Assembly: GCF_003663885.1 (NCBI RefSeq)
Contig: NZ_RCCE01000003.1
Coordinates: forward strand, 545,501 to 609,500
Length of the DNA stretch: 64,000 nt
Direction of reading: 5' to 3'
Source of the DNA: Litoreibacter meonggei
GTDB taxonomy: Bacteria; Pseudomonadota; Alphaproteobacteria; Rhodobacterales; Rhodobacteraceae
This document shows, piece after piece, positions 60,633 to 64,000 of this stretch. Under the pieces are notes generated by a model. That model was not told where the DNA came from, ran no database searches, and saw only the letters and a list, made by a program, of their open reading frames with translations. The stretch's first letter is position 1; each line of letters opens with the position of its first letter. The position numbers and the translations under genes were made by a program.

Positions 60633-61724
60633 ATGAAAGTAAAACTCCTCCTTCTGATTGCTGCGATGCTCCTGACGGCTTGCTCTTTCAGAGGGGGGCT
60701 TGCCCGTGTTCCTGTCGGGCTAGAACCAGCAACCGAGCGTTCGATATTTTTTGCGACAACAAGGCAAACCGATCGGCTTCCTTTTGGATCGCTCAGGTCC
60801 CGTGACTCTGTCTACGGACTGGTGGATGTTTCTATACCGCCAAACCACAAAGCTGGTAAGATCGAGTGGCCAAACGCCAATCCAGATCCCCAGAAGCACT
60901 TCCTTCTGGCGAATACGGAAGCTTATCAAAGTGGTGCGGACCTGCGCGCCAACATCAACAGAGCGCTTGCCGCGAAGAAGCCAAAAAACCGGGACGTGAT
61001 TATCTTCGTCCACGGTTTCAACAACCGCTTCAGCGACGGCTTGTATCGTATTGCGCAGATGAGCCACGACTTGAACCTGCCCGGCGTAGCAATGACCTAT
61101 TCATGGCCATCCGCGGGAAATCCGCTCAACTATGCGTATGACCGCGACAGTGCGCTTTTCGCCCGTGATGGGCTGCGCCGGTTGATCAATGAAGTGACGA
61201 AATCAAACGCCCGCAATGTTCTTCTGGTTGCGCATTCCCTTGGTTCGTTGGTCACCATGGAGACATTAAGAGAGCTCCGCGTATCAGGGAACACCCGAGC
61301 GCTGAACAGGATTGGTGGCGTGGTTCTAATGTCGCCGGATATCGATCTGGATGTATTCAAATCTCAGGCCGATACCATCGGCAAGTTGCCGGATCCATTC
61401 ATTGTTTTTTCGTCCAAGAAGGATCGCGCATTGCGCTTGATTGAACGCGTAACCGGTCAGAAGAACAGGTTAGGGCTGCTGGAAGACGTGAGCGAGATTG
61501 CCGAATATGACATCACATATATCGATGTGACCGCTTATAGCGAAGGCGGAATTAACCACTTCCCGACCGCTAAATCGCCTGCATTGCTAAAACTCCTTGG
61601 TCAGGTGCCCGATTTGGAGCGCGCACTTTCCGCTGATGGCGGACGCCCGGGCCTGCTGCCGGGGACCGTTCTCACTGTGCAGAACGCAACAACATTGATC
61701 CTGTCGCCAGTGGCGAGCAGGTAA
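60633..61724 (+). CDS. Alpha/beta hydrolase lipoprotein (DUF900-type)
   Basis: A 363-residue lipoprotein with a lipobox at Cys17 (LLTAC) and an esterase-like domain: FFATTRQTDRLPFG, VHGFNNRFSDGLYRI, nucleophile Ser202 in VAHSLGSLVTME. It resembles DUF900/YjfP-like esterases of unknown substrate. The stop overlaps the MFS gene start (TAATG). Confidence 0.83.
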   Translation: MKVKLLLLIAAMLLTACSFRGGLARVPVGLEPATERSIFFATTRQTDRLPFGSLRSRDSVYGLVDVSIPPNHKAGKIEWPNANPDPQKHFLLANTEAYQSGADLRANINRALAAKKPKNRDVIIFVHGFNNRFSDGLYRIAQMSHDLNLPGVAMTYSWPSAGNPLNYAYDRDSALFARDGLRRLINEVTKSNARNVLLVAHSLGSLVTMETLRELRVSGNTRALNRIGGVVLMSPDIDLDVFKSQADTIGKLPDPFIVFSSKKDRALRLIERVTGQKNRLGLLEDVSEIAEYDITYIDVTAYSEGGINHFPTAKSPALLKLLGQVPDLERALSADGGRPGLLPGTVLTVQNATTLILSPVASR

Positions 61725-62968
61725 TGGGCACGCTACGGTTTATCCGCAGCAACCTGAACTGGCTAAGCGCAGGGTTGCTTCTGACCTTCGCGTCGTCATT
61801 CGGGCAGACCTTTTTTCTTTCCATTTTTGCCGGCGAAATCCGCGCCGAATTTGGCCTGACACACGCGGCTTGGGGCGGCATCTACATGTTGGGAACCTTG
61901 TGTTCGGCGTTGGTAATGGTTTGGGCAGGTGTCCTGACTGATTTGCTTCGCGTCCGCGTTCTTGGATCCGCCGTGCTGGTGGTTTTGGCGCTGGCATGTG
62001 TTTCGATGGCGTTCGTCTCGTCCCTTCCAATGCTTGTGGCGCTTATCTTTGTGCTGCGCCTTATGGGTCAAGGCATGTCCAGCCATGTCGCCAGCACCGC
62101 AATGGCACGCTGGTTCGTCGCCGCGCGGGGGCGCGCGTTAGCTGTGGCGAGCTTTGGTTTCTCGATCGGCGAAGCGTTACTTCCGTTTATTTTCGTGGCA
62201 CTTATGGGGCTGATTGGCTGGCGTAGTTCTTGGTTGGTCGCCGCTGGTGCGCTCGTGGTAATTTCACCCCTGATATTCCTGCTGCTAAAACAAGAGCGGA
62301 CACCGCAATCATCTTCCTCTGAGGATCACGTCGCTGGCATGGACGGGCGTCACTGGACGCGAGTTCAGGTTCTTCGCTCGCCGCTGTTCTGGATGGTCGT
62401 TCCCGTATTGATCGGGCCGCCCGCCTTTGGCACCGCCTTTTTCTTTCTTCAGGTGCATCTGGCCGAAGTGAAGGGCTGGAGCCACCTTGACCTCGTTCAG
62501 CTATTCCCCGTTTACACCGCGATGTCGATTTGCGCGATGATAGCTTCAGGGTTTGCAATCGACCGGTTTGGAACTGGCCGTATGATGTCGGTTTACACGC
62601 TGCCGCTGGCCGTGGGTTTCTTGATCTTTTCGCAAAGCGCGACGCTGGTTGGCGGGGCAATCGGGATCGCGTTTTTTGCGATGACATCGGGCATGCAGGC
62701 GACGCTTCCAGCGGCGTTTTGGGCCGAGTTTTTCGGAACCAGAAATCTGGGAAGCATCAAGGCCATGGCCACCGCGATCATGGTCTTTGGATCAGCAGTC
62801 GGGCCGGGCTTAACGGGACTGATTATCGACTTTGGTGTGGATTACACCCAGCAAATGGTTTGGGTTTCTGGCTACATGGTTGCTGCCACCGCGTTCGCAA
62901 TGACTGGGCTAAATCGCGCGCGTCTTTTGCTACCGCGCGCGCCGCAGGTAGACGTAATACGCCCCTGA
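61724..62968 (+). CDS. MFS transporter
   Basis: A 414-residue carrier with twelve predicted helices; motif AGVLTDLLRVRVLGS in loop 2-3 (degenerate DRxGRR) and ASFGFSIGEALLPF in helix 5. It resembles the nitrate/nitrite or sugar MFS branches weakly; substrate unknown. Its last 39 bases overlap the convergent smr gene. Confidence 0.82.
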   Translation: MGTLRFIRSNLNWLSAGLLLTFASSFGQTFFLSIFAGEIRAEFGLTHAAWGGIYMLGTLCSALVMVWAGVLTDLLRVRVLGSAVLVVLALACVSMAFVSSLPMLVALIFVLRLMGQGMSSHVASTAMARWFVAARGRALAVASFGFSIGEALLPFIFVALMGLIGWRSSWLVAAGALVVISPLIFLLLKQERTPQSSSSEDHVAGMDGRHWTRVQVLRSPLFWMVVPVLIGPPAFGTAFFFLQVHLAEVKGWSHLDLVQLFPVYTAMSICAMIASGFAIDRFGTGRMMSVYTLPLAVGFLIFSQSATLVGGAIGIAFFAMTSGMQATLPAAFWAEFFGTRNLGSIKAMATAIMVFGSAVGPGLTGLIIDFGVDYTQQMVWVSGYMVAATAFAMTGLNRARLLLPRAPQVDVIRP

Positions 62969-63523
62969 GCCGCCATGCTTCTGGCTCGCTTGCGTAACTT
63001 GCAATATGTGAGGCTTAAGCGGGTGTTGTTGAAACCAGTTCGGCACCTGATGGCGCAAGACCCCTAATCGCGTCGGAATCGGGCCGTTGTCATCTCGGCT
63101 TTTGCCTTTACCCGTAATGACCAGCACCAGACGTTTCCCCTGGGCGTGGGCGTCCAGAATGAAGCGGTTTAGCCGTGGATGTGCTTGGTCTAACGTCATG
63201 CCATGCAGGTCTAGCCGTGCCTCTGGACTTAGCTTCCCCTGCTTCAGTCGCGTAAACGCCTTCTTGTCCATGGCGACCGGAGCTTTGACCAAGTGTTGGT
63301 CAAGGCTTGGCGCCAGATTATGTCTGGCAGTCTTGGAGGCAGCCCGCTCGCCCAGTTTGAAAGACTTAATAGGGCGGGGCGAAACGGGGTCGGCAACTTT
63401 TGTTTTGATTGGCTGATCGGCAATTTTTGCCTTTGAGCGCACAGGCATCGGTATAGCGGTTTCTGTGACACGCGCCCAAAGCTCTTGCTCTTCGGGGTTC
63501 AACTTACGTTTACCGCGCTTCAT
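62930..63523 (-). CDS. Smr domain protein
   Basis: A 197-residue protein with a C-terminal Smr nuclease-like domain (LDLHGMTLDQAHPRLNRFIL, LVLVITGKGKSRDD, HGGSGAYYVYLRR) after a long basic linker. Start MKRGKRKLNPEEQELWARV at 63523. Smr domains nick DNA or act on collided ribosomes' mRNA in relatives. Follows mltA by 4 bases, the common mltA-smr pair of Rhodobacterales. Confidence 0.87.
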   Translation of the reverse strand: MKRGKRKLNPEEQELWARVTETAIPMPVRSKAKIADQPIKTKVADPVSPRPIKSFKLGERAASKTARHNLAPSLDQHLVKAPVAMDKKAFTRLKQGKLSPEARLDLHGMTLDQAHPRLNRFILDAHAQGKRLVLVITGKGKSRDDNGPIPTRLGVLRHQVPNWFQQHPLKPHILQVTQASQKHGGSGAYYVYLRRAR

Positions 63524-63527
63524 GCTG

Positions 63528-64000
63528 TTAACCGCCGGGGGCCAGAGTATAGGCGGTCTGGATAGGTAACAGGGCAACCAATCTGCCACGATCACGGATA
63601 CGGCCTGCCGCTCGGCCAGCCTGATCGCCGGTCCCGTAGTAGATATCCGCCCGCTGCGCACCCTTGATGGCAGAGCCGGTGTCTTGCGCGATCATCAAGC
63701 GAGCGAGCGGCTTCGCGCCACCTTTCTCGATCCAGACCGGACCACCCAATGTGTTGAAAGCCGGATCAACAGCAATCGAGCGCATGGGCGTAATCGAGCG
63801 GTTCATTGCGCCAAGCGGACCTTTGTCAGCAGGCACCTCGGACACCTCGCGGAAGAACACGTAAGATGGATTGTGGCGCAGCAATTCGTGCCCGTCTATC
63901 GGGTTCCGCTTCACCCAGTTGCGAATGACCTGCGCTGAAACTTGGTGGGGTTCATAGATGCCACGGCGGATCAACTCTTTGCCAATAGACTTATATTCAT
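63528..64000 (-). CDS. mltA: Lytic murein transglycosylase MltA, C-terminal part
   Basis: The frame is open through the right edge, so the gene starts outside the window; 157 codons are present. Visible: GKELIRRGIYEPHQVSAQVI, HNPSYVFFREV, GPLGAMNRSITPMRSIAVDP, RLMIAQDTGSAIKGAQRADI and YYGTGDQAGRAAGRI, the MltA and 3D (DPBB) domain with catalytic Asp region. The protein trims peptidoglycan. Confidence 0.9.
   Translation of the reverse strand, partial: EYKSIGKELIRRGIYEPHQVSAQVIRNWVKRNPIDGHELLRHNPSYVFFREVSEVPADKGPLGAMNRSITPMRSIAVDPAFNTLGGPVWIEKGGAKPLARLMIAQDTGSAIKGAQRADIYYGTGDQAGRAAGRIRDRGRLVALLPIQTAYTLAPGG

Overview
The window is a dense, ordinary-looking piece of chromosome from an alphaproteobacterium, most likely a Rhodobacterales (Roseobacter-group) marine bacterium. 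I infer this from the character of many proteins (glutathione-dependent formaldehyde oxidation, 2Fe-2S-type IlvD, UbiG, MbfA with an Irr-type operator, DUF6478, Hint-domain protein, HslV with a short propeptide) and from gene neighbourhoods such as accD-folC, rimP-nusA-ylxR-infB and mltA-smr. No rRNA, tRNA, CRISPR array, insertion sequence, prophage or integrase was seen, and there is no gene-free stretch longer than about 300 bases. Both ends cut genes: an L,D-transpeptidase-like lipoprotein at the left and an MltA lytic transglycosylase at the right.

Layout. 1-3911 (mostly minus): cell-wall and housekeeping genes (LDT-like, SDR, queG, GST, mtgA, an I78 inhibitor lipoprotein). 4017-11416: formaldehyde oxidation (S-(hydroxymethyl)glutathione dehydrogenase, then fghA after an interruption), a TetR regulator with a small secreted protein, the iron exporter mbfA, an AEC carrier, and a tightly overlapping operon fghA-HAD-ornithine-cyclodeaminase-like-PhyH dioxygenase. 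11404-24797: MFS carrier, zapE, folC-accD, a CPBP protease, ilvD with a lipoprotein, a DUF6478 pair, fadH-zntB and a LysR regulator. 24829-32650: an OmpA/AhpD-like/GNAT/CinA-like operon, sfsA, map, radC, and a PstS-like/OmpA fusion with a periplasmic partner. 32738-44342: secA, PPIase-argJ-mutT, hemH with a methyltransferase, comF-grxC-nitrilase-marR, ubiG and a proline iminopeptidase. 44456-49913: a complete oligopeptide-type ABC importer. 50217-55744: rimP-nusA-ylxR-infB between a recognisable promoter/attenuator and a strong terminator. 55761-64000: a lamin-tail/Hint protein, hslV and hslU separated by two other genes, a lipoprotein hydrolase, an MFS carrier, smr and mltA.

The most informative regulatory signals are: (1) four copies of a 16-bp palindrome of form TRRACCRWNCRGTTYA in the promoters of the TetR gene and of the small secreted-protein gene; (2) an Irr/ICE-like box on the -10 element of mbfA; (3) a terminator hairpin with mutually exclusive alternative pairings just before rimP; (4) a perfect 12-bp stem that encodes the end of an OmpA protein and probably terminates the convergent LysR gene. 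Among proteins, the most unusual are the lamin-tail/Hint protein, the PstS-like/OmpA fusion, the ABC permease with an internally duplicated N-terminal extension, and several very small conserved-looking genes. I did not find a convincing new defence or mobile system here.
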